Assembly (NCBI GenBank): GCA_003130815.1
Contig: QFDA01000001.1
Location: 758,131 to 822,130 of the forward strand
Length of the DNA stretch: 64,000 nucleotides
DNA from: Bacteroidetes bacterium SCGC AAA795-G10
GTDB lineage: Bacteria > Bacteroidota > Bacteroidia > Flavobacteriales > Flavobacteriaceae
Reading direction: 5' to 3'
Made by a program: the position numbers and the translations under genes. Shown here one piece after another: positions 19,101 to 29,002 of this stretch; within the stretch, counting starts at the first letter, position 1, and the number at the start of each line of letters is the position of its first letter. A model generated the notes under the pieces. That model saw nothing but the letters and a program-made list of their open reading frames with translations. It was not told the DNA's origin and made no database searches.

Positions 19101-20177
19101 TTGGAGTTAAAACGGACTTTAAAACACCTAAAAAAGGACGTCTGGGCTCAAGTTAGTGCTTCATACATATTTTTAGTTATTGTCGTTGCAACTTTTGCGT
19201 ACCAATTGACACCTGATAAAACTAAAAATGCAAATCAAATGCACTTATCTATCCATTCTCAAGGACCGGGTTTTTCTTGCTTATTACTAATAATTCCTAG
19301 AGACACTTTAACTACTAGAAAAAGTTTTTTTAATGGAAATATTACCAGTAATGAAGAAATTCCTGTTAAAGAAATAAGATGGGTAAATGAGGGAATTTTA
19401 TATAAAAGATATGGTAACGCAACAGATTACTTTGAAAAAGTTGATTATAATGATTTCGAAGAGGGAATAGGCAGGAACGAGATAGAAAAGAAATATTTAA
19501 AAAAGAAGCTTTTTATTTTAGGGACAGATAAATTCGGCAGAGATTTATTAAGCCGCCTTATTATAGGCTCTAGAGTATCAATCTCTATTGGCTTTGTTGC
19601 AGTAATTATTTCTTTAATTTTAGGTGTTTTTTTTGGATCAATTGCTGGATTTTATGGAGGATGGATTGACAAAATTATAATTTGGCTTATTAATGTAGTT
19701 TGGTCAGTCCCAACTCTATTGATGGTTATAGCTATAACTTTAGCACTTGGTAAAGGATTTTGGCAAGTTTTTGTTGCTGTAGGAGTTACCATGTGGGTTG
19801 AAGTAGCAAGGTTAGTAAGAGGATTAGTTAAGTCTACTAAAGAAGAATTTTATGTAAAAGCAGGAGTAGTATTAGGATTTTCAAAAATGAGAGTCCTAAT
19901 TTATCACATACTTCCAATAACTATAGGTCCACTAATCATTATATCAGCCGCTAATTTTGCAAGCGCTATATTAATGGAAAGCGGTCTCGGATTTTTAGGT
20001 ATAGGAGCCCAGCCGCCGATGCCAAGTTGGGGAGGTATGATAAAAAACCACTTCAATTATTTACTTCTCGGTAAGCCATATTTAACTATTCTACCTGGTT
20101 TAGCAATTATGAGCCTAGTTTTGTCGTTTATGACTTTAGGAAACAGCCTTCGTGATGCATTAGACGTGAAAAGTTAA
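19101..20177 (+). CDS. Oligopeptide-type ABC transporter permease (DppC/OppC family)
   Basis: GTDKFGRDLLSRLIIGSRVSISIGF; ESGLGFLGIGAQPPMPSWGGMI; TTG start. Confidence 0.9.
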   Translation: MELKRTLKHLKKDVWAQVSASYIFLVIVVATFAYQLTPDKTKNANQMHLSIHSQGPGFSCLLLIIPRDTLTTRKSFFNGNITSNEEIPVKEIRWVNEGILYKRYGNATDYFEKVDYNDFEEGIGRNEIEKKYLKKKLFILGTDKFGRDLLSRLIIGSRVSISIGFVAVIISLILGVFFGSIAGFYGGWIDKIIIWLINVVWSVPTLLMVIAITLALGKGFWQVFVAVGVTMWVEVARLVRGLVKSTKEEFYVKAGVVLGFSKMRVLIYHILPITIGPLIIISAANFASAILMESGLGFLGIGAQPPMPSWGGMIKNHFNYLLLGKPYLTILPGLAIMSLVLSFMTLGNSLRDALDVKS

Positions 20178-21427
20178 TTTAATCTATTTGCATCAAAATT
20201 TAAATATATAAAAAACATTAAACTAAAAGCCAAAAGGTTTGTTCCACCATAACTAATAAAAGGAAGTGGAATTCCTACTGTTGGAAATAAACCTAAGGTC
20301 ATACCTATATTTACTAAAAAGTGAATAAATAACATGCCAACAAAGCTATAGGAGAAAATCCTTGGGAATGATTGAGTATGTTTTTCAGATCGAGACAATA
20401 TCCTAAGCATTAAAAATGTATAAAAAATAATAAGGCTGCTACTTCCGATAAAACCCCATTCTTCTCCAACAGTACTAAATATATAATCGGTGTGTTGTTC
20501 TGGGACAAATCCTCCCTTGGTTTGAGTTCCATTTAAATACCCCTTTCCATCTAAACCTCCAGATCCAATTGCAATTTTAGACTGGCTAATGTTGTATCCT
20601 ATTCCTTTTGAGTCAGTTTCTATACCAAGAATTACATTAAACCGATCACGATGTCTTTGCTCAAAAATTGTGTTAAAAATAAAGTCAACTGAAAATGAAA
20701 AAATAATAGATGTAATCAAAACTATCAAAAAAGGTGATTTATTTGTTTTAGGAAACTTACTTATCAGATAACGATATATTATTGTAAAGATCAGAATTAA
20801 AATAAGACTCAAAAGCAATGGTTTAAGCAGTAAGGTGAGTACAAAAATAAATGATGATAAAAAACTAAAATAGAGAAATTTCATATCTAAACCCTCTCGT
20901 AAAAAAGCAAAAACTATTCCTAGAAAAACAATAGCAGACCCTGCATCAGACTGAAGAATTATTAGAAACATTGGGAATAAAATTATACTAAATAACTTAA
21001 AAATATCTTTAACTTTTTTTATGTCTGTCTGAATAGAACTTAAGTTTGTTGCAATTAATAAAGCTGTTGTTACTTTAGCAAATTCAGAGGGCTGAAAGCT
21101 AAATCCACCAACAGTGTACCAGGATGTCGCTCCTGAAATTTTTTGTCCAAAAAATAGCAAACCGATTAAACTAATTAATGAAATTCCATAAAATAAATTC
21201 GATAAATGTTCAAAAAAACTAGTATTTACAAATAAAATAAATGGTAGTATTGCTAATGATATTATAAATATCCAAAATTGTTTACCTGCAGGATTTCCTA
21301 AATCAAAAATTGAAATAGAGAATTCGGAATATGTAGCTGAATAAATATTTAAAATACCAAAACCTACGAGTATGAAAAAAATTAAAATACTTAACCAATC
21401 TAGTCTTGAAAGAAATTTTTTATTCAT
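20174..21427 (-). CDS. rodA: Rod-shape-determining SEDS protein RodA
   Basis: SEDS family; GFSFQPSEFAKVTTALLIA; FVPEQHTDYIFSTVGEEWGF; PLPFISYGGTNLLA. Confidence 0.95.
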   Translation of the reverse strand: MNKKFLSRLDWLSILIFFILVGFGILNIYSATYSEFSISIFDLGNPAGKQFWIFIISLAILPFILFVNTSFFEHLSNLFYGISLISLIGLLFFGQKISGATSWYTVGGFSFQPSEFAKVTTALLIATNLSSIQTDIKKVKDIFKLFSIILFPMFLIILQSDAGSAIVFLGIVFAFLREGLDMKFLYFSFLSSFIFVLTLLLKPLLLSLILILIFTIIYRYLISKFPKTNKSPFLIVLITSIIFSFSVDFIFNTIFEQRHRDRFNVILGIETDSKGIGYNISQSKIAIGSGGLDGKGYLNGTQTKGGFVPEQHTDYIFSTVGEEWGFIGSSSLIIFYTFLMLRILSRSEKHTQSFPRIFSYSFVGMLFIHFLVNIGMTLGLFPTVGIPLPFISYGGTNLLAFSLMFFIYLNFDANRLN

Positions 21428-23282
21428 TTATATTAAAAGGTTTACCAAGTAAAGGTTTTTCATACTCAGCAATAAGGCTTCCCTCAGTCATTCTTTTTTC
21501 AAGCCATTTACGTTTAACTTCTTTTCTAAGATACTTCTCTATCATTAAACTTGCAATTGGAGCCGCCCATCTTGCCCCCCAATATCCATTCTCAATAAAA
21601 ACAGCTAGAGCAATTTTAGGATTTTCTTTGGGTGCAAATGCAATAAAAATTGAATGATCGGTTAGCTGAGTTTTCTCATTATTTAATCGGATAAAGTTTT
21701 CTACAGTTCCGGTTTTACCACAAATTTCAAGTCCGTTTATTTTTGCTATGCGAGCAGTACCTCTTTCAACTACTTGATGCATTCCTTCAATAACAGTTTC
21801 AAAATGTTTGGAATCAATCAAAGTCCTTTTGACAGGGTATAAAGAGTCCTTAATTATACTATCAAATGATTTTTTAAAATGCGGTTTTATGTAAAAACCA
21901 CGATTTGCAATAGCAGCAGTAAAATTTGCCATTTGGATAGGTGTTGTTAGAATCTCTCCTTGACCTATTGCATTTGATATTACTGTGGTTGAGGTCCAAT
22001 TTTTTTCAGGATACCAATCATTGTAATAATCGCTACTAGGTATAAATCCTGGTTTTCCAATTGGTAAATCATACCCCAAATAATTTCCTAATCCAAAACT
22101 TGTTAAGTGGTTTTTCCATAAGTCTATTCCCTTTTCTGGACTTGATTGACTCTCAATTATTCTAACAAAAGTCTTTGCAAAATAACTATTGCAAGATTTG
22201 TAGATTCCTTTAATTAGATTACTTTTCGTGCCTATGCCGTTGTGACATTTCATAAAGGCCCCTTTCGCATAATAGTGCCCTTCATTACAGGAAAAAATAG
22301 TTTCTGGAGTGATAATATTTTCCTGAAGACCAATAAGGGCATTTAAAAGTTTAAATGGAGATCCGGGAGAATATTCTGCTTGTAAACTCCTATCAAAAAG
22401 AGGTTTAGAAATTGTATCAGCTATCAATTTATTAAAGAATTTTGATCTATTTCTTCCTATAAGAATGTTGGGATTGTAATTGGGTGCAGTAACAAGAGCT
22501 AAAACTTCACCAGTTTTAGGTTCTATGGCAACAATTCCACCTCTTTTATTTTGCATCAATGATTCACCATAATTCTGTAAATCAGAGTCTAGAGTTAAAG
22601 TTAAATTTTCTGCGGCTTCAGGAGCTTTGTCATAATTTCCATCCTCATAGGGACCTATTATTCTGTTAAAACGATCTTTTTGAAAAATTTTGATGCCCTT
22701 TTTACCACGAAGAATTTTTTCATATGTTTTTTCAATTCCTTGTCTTCCAATCATTTCTCCGAGGTCATAATTGGGTTTCATTTTTAACTCTCTCTTATTG
22801 ATTTCACTTATATAACCCAGAATATTTGCTCCAATTGGGAGCACATAATCTCTTGTTGTTTTTTTTTGAAAATAAAAACCTGGAAATTTCCACATTTTTT
22901 CTTGAATAATCGATATTTCAGATAATGACAACTGGCGCTCTATAATAGAGGGTAATTTTTTTGAAAATTGTTCAGCACTTTCAATTTTCTCAATAAGCTC
23001 GTTCTTTGATATTTTCAAATTTTGAGTAAGTTCAAGAGTATCAAATTTTTTCAAATTTTCTGGGACTACCATCAAATCATATACAGGTTTATTGCTAACC
23101 CATAGCTTACCATTTCTGTCATATATAAGTCCTCGAGGAGGATAAACTGTTCTCTTTAGAGTTGCATTACTAAGAGACCGCTCAGAATATTCAGACTTAA
23201 ATAATTGTAATACTATCAATTGACAAATAAATATTGCTGAAATTGCAAGTGTGAAATAAAACAAAATATTTTTACGAATCAT
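21420..23282 (-). CDS. mrdA: Penicillin-binding protein 2
   Basis: PRGLIYDRNGKLW, LQAEYSPGSPFKLLNALI (variant SxxK context), KTGTVENF. Confidence 0.94.
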   Translation of the reverse strand: MIRKNILFYFTLAISAIFICQLIVLQLFKSEYSERSLSNATLKRTVYPPRGLIYDRNGKLWVSNKPVYDLMVVPENLKKFDTLELTQNLKISKNELIEKIESAEQFSKKLPSIIERQLSLSEISIIQEKMWKFPGFYFQKKTTRDYVLPIGANILGYISEINKRELKMKPNYDLGEMIGRQGIEKTYEKILRGKKGIKIFQKDRFNRIIGPYEDGNYDKAPEAAENLTLTLDSDLQNYGESLMQNKRGGIVAIEPKTGEVLALVTAPNYNPNILIGRNRSKFFNKLIADTISKPLFDRSLQAEYSPGSPFKLLNALIGLQENIITPETIFSCNEGHYYAKGAFMKCHNGIGTKSNLIKGIYKSCNSYFAKTFVRIIESQSSPEKGIDLWKNHLTSFGLGNYLGYDLPIGKPGFIPSSDYYNDWYPEKNWTSTTVISNAIGQGEILTTPIQMANFTAAIANRGFYIKPHFKKSFDSIIKDSLYPVKRTLIDSKHFETVIEGMHQVVERGTARIAKINGLEICGKTGTVENFIRLNNEKTQLTDHSIFIAFAPKENPKIALAVFIENGYWGARWAAPIASLMIEKYLRKEVKRKWLEKRMTEGSLIAEYEKPLLGKPFNINE

Positions 23283-23781
23283 CAGATTTTCTATAGAAAT
23301 TCAAAACCATCACACTTAAAATTAAAGAAAATATAAATGTCGAAAATATGTTCCTTAAAATCAGATATATTGCGTTCCAATTAAAATATACTACTGAAAA
23401 ATAAATTAGATGATGTAGAATCAGTATAAGTGATAGGAATGTGTACTTATTTATTTTCCTTGTATCAGCTTGAAAACTTATTGGAACTTCCGATGTGACT
23501 CCATAAGAATTCCTTATTAAAATTGGTCTAAGAAAAGATACTGTAAGTGTAGCAATAGTATGCGCTCCTCCAGATTGGGAAAAAAAATCAATTGAAAAGC
23601 CTAAAAGAAAACAAACTAAAATGAAGAGAGTTTGATCACTATCAAAATCATAGACAACTAAAAAAACGAGATAAATCATTGGATTTATAAACCCAAAAAT
23701 ATTCATGTTGTTAAAGACAAAAATTTGGAAAAATAATAATGAAATAAATGATATTAAAAGGATTAAGCTTTTTCTATTCAT
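23272..23781 (-). CDS. mreD: Rod shape-determining protein MreD
   Basis: Multi-TM, MreD position and GFSIDFFSQSGGAHTIATL. Confidence 0.85.
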   Translation of the reverse strand: MNRKSLILLISFISLLFFQIFVFNNMNIFGFINPMIYLVFLVVYDFDSDQTLFILVCFLLGFSIDFFSQSGGAHTIATLTVSFLRPILIRNSYGVTSEVPISFQADTRKINKYTFLSLILILHHLIYFSVVYFNWNAIYLILRNIFSTFIFSLILSVMVLNFYRKSDDS

Positions 23782-24598
23782 CCTTAAAATTTTCTTGTAG
23801 TTGCTTAATTTCTTTTTTATCCTCGTTAGTTAATATATAAACATAGTTAACTAAAGAGGGATCTTCAAATAGTCTTGCATTTATAGTATAGTATCCGTTT
23901 TGTGAATTACTTTCGAAATCAACCACTTCACCCAATGGAATCCCATATGGGAAGTACGAAGACATACCACCTGTAATTATTGTATCTCCTTTCTTGAAAG
24001 AAACATTATTAATTACATCTTCAATTTTAAACTCTAATGGATTTAATCCCTTCCAATACATGGAACCCAGTGCATTACTTTTTTTTAAACGGACATTGAT
24101 TTTTATTTCCTGATTTAAAATTGAAATTACCCTCGAATAGTTTTTAGAAACTGAGTTTACAATACCGATAATTCCATTTTTTGAAATTACACCCATTTCG
24201 TTTTTAATACCATCAACAGAACCTTTATCAATAATTAGATTATTTCTTTGATTCAAAAAGCTGTTTTTAATCACGTTAGCCTCTTTTAGTTTAAATGGGA
24301 AACGCCTTTTTTCTCCGAAGGCATTTGGATAAAGAGCTAAACTATTAGATTTAAGATGAAGTTCTTTTAATTTTCGGTTCTCTTTTAATAATTCTTCGTT
24401 TTTCTTTTTCAGATTAAAATAATTTAATAATTCATAATTGAGATTATAAAGTTCTTTTGTAGCGTACATTCCGTAAGCTTCTAATTGAGTTTTGTGATAT
24501 TTACTTTTTTTACTTAAAAACAGAATTGAGCAGCTCAATAAAAAAAAGTATAAAATGGAATTTCTATATTGTATGAGCGCATTTATTATTCGCTGCAT
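23774..24598 (-). CDS. mreC: Rod shape-determining protein MreC
   Basis: N-terminal TM, coiled coil, MreC beta domain; between mreB and mreD. Confidence 0.92.
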   Translation of the reverse strand: MQRIINALIQYRNSILYFFLLSCSILFLSKKSKYHKTQLEAYGMYATKELYNLNYELLNYFNLKKKNEELLKENRKLKELHLKSNSLALYPNAFGEKRRFPFKLKEANVIKNSFLNQRNNLIIDKGSVDGIKNEMGVISKNGIIGIVNSVSKNYSRVISILNQEIKINVRLKKSNALGSMYWKGLNPLEFKIEDVINNVSFKKGDTIITGGMSSYFPYGIPLGEVVDFESNSQNGYYTINARLFEDPSLVNYVYILTNEDKKEIKQLQENFKDE

Positions 24599-24604
24599 AC
24601 CATA

Positions 24605-25624
24605 TTATTTAATTAAAACAGTCTTAAAACGTTCAGTATTTTTAAGTGCTATACCCGTACCTCTCACAACAGCTTGTAGTGGATCTTCTGCTACATAAAT
24701 TGGTAAATCAGTTTTTTGTGACAATCTTTTGTCTAATCCGCGCAAGAGAGCACCACCACCAGCTAAGTAAATTCCAGTATTATAAATATCTGCAGATAGT
24801 TCAGGTGGAGTTTGGGAAAGAGCATCCATAATTGCATCCTCGATACGAATAACTGATTTGTCCAGTGCTTTTGCTACTTCTGCGTGACTGATAATTACCT
24901 GTTTGGGTTTACCTGATAACAAATCTCTTCCTTGAACTGACATTTCTTCCGGGGGATTATCTAAGTCTTCAATAACACTACCGACAAGAATTTTAATTTT
25001 TTCTGCAGTCCTATCTCCAATGTATAAATTATGCTTACTCCTCATATAATTAATTATATCTCCAGTAAAAACGTCTCCTGCAATTTTAATTGATTTATCA
25101 CACACAATTCCAGATAATGCAATTACTGCAATTTCTGTTGTACCTCCTCCAATGTCAACAACCATATTTCCTTTTGGTTGCATAATATCTATTCCAATAC
25201 CAATTGCTGCTGCCATTGGTTCGTGAATAAGATAAACTTCTTTTCCGTTAACTCTTTCAGCAGATTCTTTTACTGCTCTCATTTCTACCTCAGTAATACC
25301 TGAAGGAATACATATTACCATTCTAAGGGAGGGTGAAAAAAACTTCCGGTGCAATGTTGGTATACTTTTGATTAAACGATTAATCATTTGTTCTGAAGCA
25401 TTAAAGTCTGCAATGACTCCGTCTTTTAGTGGACGAACGGTTCTAATATTTTCATGTGTTTTACCTTGCATCATATTTGCTTCTTCACCAATCGCTATTA
25501 CTTTATTAGTAGTTCTGTCTATAGCTACAATGGAAGGACTATTAACTACAACTTTATCATTGTGGATGATAAGAGTGTTTGCTGTTCCTAAATCTATCGC
25601 TATGTCTTCAGAGAATAAACCCAT
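24605..25624 (-). CDS. mreB: Rod shape-determining protein MreB
   Basis: DIAIDLGTANTLI; MVVDIGGGTTEIAVI; GIYLAGGGALLRGLDK. Confidence 0.97.
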   Translation of the reverse strand: MGLFSEDIAIDLGTANTLIIHNDKVVVNSPSIVAIDRTTNKVIAIGEEANMMQGKTHENIRTVRPLKDGVIADFNASEQMINRLIKSIPTLHRKFFSPSLRMVICIPSGITEVEMRAVKESAERVNGKEVYLIHEPMAAAIGIGIDIMQPKGNMVVDIGGGTTEIAVIALSGIVCDKSIKIAGDVFTGDIINYMRSKHNLYIGDRTAEKIKILVGSVIEDLDNPPEEMSVQGRDLLSGKPKQVIISHAEVAKALDKSVIRIEDAIMDALSQTPPELSADIYNTGIYLAGGGALLRGLDKRLSQKTDLPIYVAEDPLQAVVRGTGIALKNTERFKTVLIK

Positions 25625-25652
25625 GATTAATAATATTTTGCAAAATTAAGAA

Positions 25653-27176
25653 TTAATGTTTAAAATGACGTATTCCTGTCAAAACCATACTCATTTCGTT
25701 TGCATCACAGTAATCTACAGATAAATTATCTTTTATAGAACCTCCAGGCTGTATTACAGAATTGATACCTTCACTGTTAGCAATTTCAACGCAATCTGGG
25801 AAAGGAAAAAAAGCATCACTTGCCATGACAGCATTTTTTAAGTCAAAACCAAAGTTTTTAGCTTTTTTAATTGCCTGATTTAATGCATCCACTCGTGAAG
25901 TTTGACCAGTACCAGAACCAATAAGTTGTTTATTTTTTGCAAGTACAATTGTGTTTGATTTTGTGTGTTTGCAAATTTTTGATGCAAATAACAAATCTTC
26001 GGTTTCATTGGGTAGAGGGGATTTTTTTGTAACATACTTTAAATCATTTTTTTTATCGGTTTTAAGGTCTTTATCTTGCACCAAAATACCATTTAGGCAA
26101 CTTCTTAATACTTGATTTGACTGAGAGTTTTCTTTTTGGACAAGAATAATTCGGTTCTTTTTAACCTTTAGTAATTCAAGAGCTTTAGAATCATAGCCTG
26201 GTGCAATTAGAACTTCAAAAAAAAGCTTATTAATTTCAGTTGCTGTAATTAAATCAATTATTTTATTGCTTATTAAGACTCCTCCAAAAGCAGATATGGG
26301 ATCGCCGTCTAATGACGCAAGAAAAGCTTCATTTAATTTATCTCTAACTGCAAAACCACATGCATTGTTATGTTTAAAAATTCCAAAAGCAGGGCTACCT
26401 TGATAAAATTCCAACATTAAATTTATTGCCGAATCAATATCAAGTAGATTGTTATATGATATTTCTTTACCATTTATTTGATCCAATAAATCCGAAAATG
26501 AACCATAAAAATATCCTTTCTGATGAGGGTTTTCTCCATAACGAAGAACCTTAGCATTGCTAATACTTAGCTTCAATCGATTTTGATCTTTATTGAAATG
26601 ATTAAAAATAGCAGTATCGTAATTTGATGATATGTGGAAAGCCTTAATAGAATATTCTTTCCTCTCTTTAAGTGAAGGAGCACCTTTAGATTTTTTATAA
26701 AGCGAAATAAAATTTGCATAATCATCTTTATCCGAGATACAGAAAACGTTATTAAAGTTTTTCGCTGCAGCCCTGATTAACGCAATTCCTCCAATATCAA
26801 TTTTTTCTATAATATCAGTCTCTGAAGCATTTTCTGCTACAGTTTTTTCAAATGGATATAAATCTACAACAACTAAATCAAATGAAGGGATTTGAAATTT
26901 TTCCATTTCTATAGAGTCATTCTCATTATTTGATCTTTTGAGAATTCCTCCAAAAATTTTTGGATGCAATGTTTTAACTCTTCCTCCAAGTATTGAAGGG
27001 TAGCCTGTTAAGTCTTCAACCGCTAATACTTCGTATCCTAAATCTTGAATAAAATTCTTTGTACCTCCCGTTGAATAGAGCGTAACATCGTTATGTACTA
27101 ATTCTTTTATTAATGGCTTAAGATTACTTTTATCAAATACAGAAATTAAAGCTGAGGTGATTTTTTTATTTTCCAT
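25653..27176 (-). CDS. purH: Bifunctional AICAR formyltransferase/IMP cyclohydrolase
   Basis: ALISVFDKSNL, GGRVKTLHPKIFGGIL, LRYGENPHQKGYFY, SDAFFPFPDCVE. Confidence 0.96.
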   Translation of the reverse strand: MENKKITSALISVFDKSNLKPLIKELVHNDVTLYSTGGTKNFIQDLGYEVLAVEDLTGYPSILGGRVKTLHPKIFGGILKRSNNENDSIEMEKFQIPSFDLVVVDLYPFEKTVAENASETDIIEKIDIGGIALIRAAAKNFNNVFCISDKDDYANFISLYKKSKGAPSLKERKEYSIKAFHISSNYDTAIFNHFNKDQNRLKLSISNAKVLRYGENPHQKGYFYGSFSDLLDQINGKEISYNNLLDIDSAINLMLEFYQGSPAFGIFKHNNACGFAVRDKLNEAFLASLDGDPISAFGGVLISNKIIDLITATEINKLFFEVLIAPGYDSKALELLKVKKNRIILVQKENSQSNQVLRSCLNGILVQDKDLKTDKKNDLKYVTKKSPLPNETEDLLFASKICKHTKSNTIVLAKNKQLIGSGTGQTSRVDALNQAIKKAKNFGFDLKNAVMASDAFFPFPDCVEIANSEGINSVIQPGGSIKDNLSVDYCDANEMSMVLTGIRHFKH

Positions 27177-27182
27177 GTTAAT

Positions 27183-27677
27183 TTATATTTTTAATAGTCT
27201 TGATCCATAAGTTTTTGAAATTAAATCGCAACATAATACTAGTAAATTTTCATCTTCTTTCGAAAAAGCATCAATTTTATTTGAGTCAATATCAATTTGA
27301 CCAATATTTCTTCCTTCAAAAAATAATGGGACAACTAATTCTGAGCGGACATTACTATTACATGATATATAATTATCTTGTTCTTTAACATCTGGTACAA
27401 TAAAGTTTTTATTAGTCAATGCAACCTGACCACATATTCCTTTTCCAAAAGGTATACTAACATGTTCTGTCGGATCTCCACAAAAAGCCTTGAGTTTAAG
27501 TTTTTTAGTATCGAAGTTTGAAAAGTAAAAGCCCACCCAATCATAATGAGCGATATTATTTCTAAGGACCTTACAGCATGTCTCTAAACCCATTAGAGCT
27601 TCATTTTTAAAAGGTTTAATGGAAGTTTTAATTTCTTTAAATATTGAAGAGTAAGTGGCTTCTGACATGATAAACAA
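27183..27677 (-). CDS. GAF-domain protein of the free-methionine-R-sulfoxide reductase family
   Basis: YDWVGFYF, IPFGKGICGQVA, YISCNSNVRSELVVPL, GQIDIDS. Confidence 0.85.
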   Translation of the reverse strand: MFIMSEATYSSIFKEIKTSIKPFKNEALMGLETCCKVLRNNIAHYDWVGFYFSNFDTKKLKLKAFCGDPTEHVSIPFGKGICGQVALTNKNFIVPDVKEQDNYISCNSNVRSELVVPLFFEGRNIGQIDIDSNKIDAFSKEDENLLVLCCDLISKTYGSRLLKI

Positions 27678-27680
27678 AAT

Positions 27681-27698
27681 TAAGTAATCTGTTACTTA
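27681..27698. promoter_or_regulatory. Perfect inverted repeat TAAGTAA-TCTG-TTACTTA before the GAF/fRMsr start codon
   Basis: 7-bp perfect arms, 3 bp upstream of the ATG. Confidence 0.4.
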
Positions 27699-27802
27699 CA
27701 AACTTAAATTTCGTGTATGATTTATATACAAAAATGTGATTAACTTTATTAAGGATTTTAAAATTTTAAAATCTAATATTATGGTTTATTAAATGAAGCA
27801 AA

Positions 27803-28513
27803 ATGAAAAGTAAATTCCACATTTCTGGGATGACTTGCCTAAATTGTCAAAAGACAGTCTCGGATAAAATTGAATCATATAGAGGGGTATTGGGAGTAAA
27901 AGTTGATTTAAAATCAGGGATTGCAGAAATTGATTCAAAACAATTTATTGAGATTGAAGAAATTTCAGAGCTTCTAGGCACAAAATATACTGTTAAAGGT
28001 GACATATCTTTATCCAAAAAAGAAACAAAGTCTAAATTAAGACAATTGACTCCACTGTTTTTGATATTTTCATACCTAACTATGGGGACTTTTTATATTT
28101 CTATTCTAATTAATGCAAGCTATGAAAAATCTATGCAAATTTTTATGGGATTATTTTTTATAATATTTAGTTTATTCAAATTCCTAGATTATGATAGTTT
28201 TCCTGACTCATTTAAGCGTTACGACCCACTAGCAAAAAAAATTCCGTTTTATGCAAATTTGTATCCTTTTATTGAAACAGCCTTAGGCATAGCTTTCTTG
28301 ATCGAATGGAATCTCCCAATAATTCTTTTCGTTACATTACTGGTTTTATCAATTACTTCTTTAGGTGTGATTAAGACTTTAGTAAATAAAACCGAGATTG
28401 ATTGTGCTTGTTTAGGGACTTCATTGAAACTCCCAATGACAGAAGCAACTTTAGTTGAAAATGTAATAATGCTAAGCATGTCAAGTATTCTTTTGATCTC
28501 ATATTTTATTTAA
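27803..28513 (+). CDS. Heavy-metal-associated (HMA) domain fused to MauE/DoxX-like membrane domain
   Basis: HISGMTCLNCQKTVSDKI (CxxC HMA motif), four TM segments, CACLG loop. Confidence 0.82.
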   Translation: MKSKFHISGMTCLNCQKTVSDKIESYRGVLGVKVDLKSGIAEIDSKQFIEIEEISELLGTKYTVKGDISLSKKETKSKLRQLTPLFLIFSYLTMGTFYISILINASYEKSMQIFMGLFFIIFSLFKFLDYDSFPDSFKRYDPLAKKIPFYANLYPFIETALGIAFLIEWNLPIILFVTLLVLSITSLGVIKTLVNKTEIDCACLGTSLKLPMTEATLVENVIMLSMSSILLISYFI

Positions 28514-28531
28514 AAAAAGTATCTTTGAATA

Positions 28532-28954
28532 ATGAAAATTAAAAGTTTATTAAGTTTATTTCTAGCTCTAGCCATTTTGGGCACCAGAGTTGGTTATGCG
28601 CTCAACATTCATTATTGTAAGGATAAAATAGCTAAGATTTCATTGGCATATAGTCCCTCAGACTGTAATATGGATTCCAATTTTGATCCAAAAGATAATT
28701 TAGAGAATAAATTTACAAAAAAGTCTTGTTGTGAAGACGATATTCAACTATTTCAAAACCATGAACCCCAAAAAATAGATCAAGAGAACTTTTTAAAAAT
28801 TACTATTATAGAGAATGTATTTTTTAGAGATTCGAATTTCAGAACTCTAAAATTATACATGTTATCTAAGGCATATCTTTTTAATTCACTTTCGCCCCCC
28901 GCAAAAACTTGTAAACTGTTTCTTAAGAATAATTCATTTATATTTTATGGCTAA
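28532..28954 (+). CDS. HYC_CC_PP-type small secreted protein
   Basis: NIHYC...KKSCCEDD...SPPAKTCKLF motifs. Confidence 0.72.
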   Translation: MKIKSLLSLFLALAILGTRVGYALNIHYCKDKIAKISLAYSPSDCNMDSNFDPKDNLENKFTKKSCCEDDIQLFQNHEPQKIDQENFLKITIIENVFFRDSNFRTLKLYMLSKAYLFNSLSPPAKTCKLFLKNNSFIFYG

Positions 28955-29002
28955 TCTGACCTTTCAAATTAAAAAGGATAAGATAACTCATAAAAATTCA
29001 AA

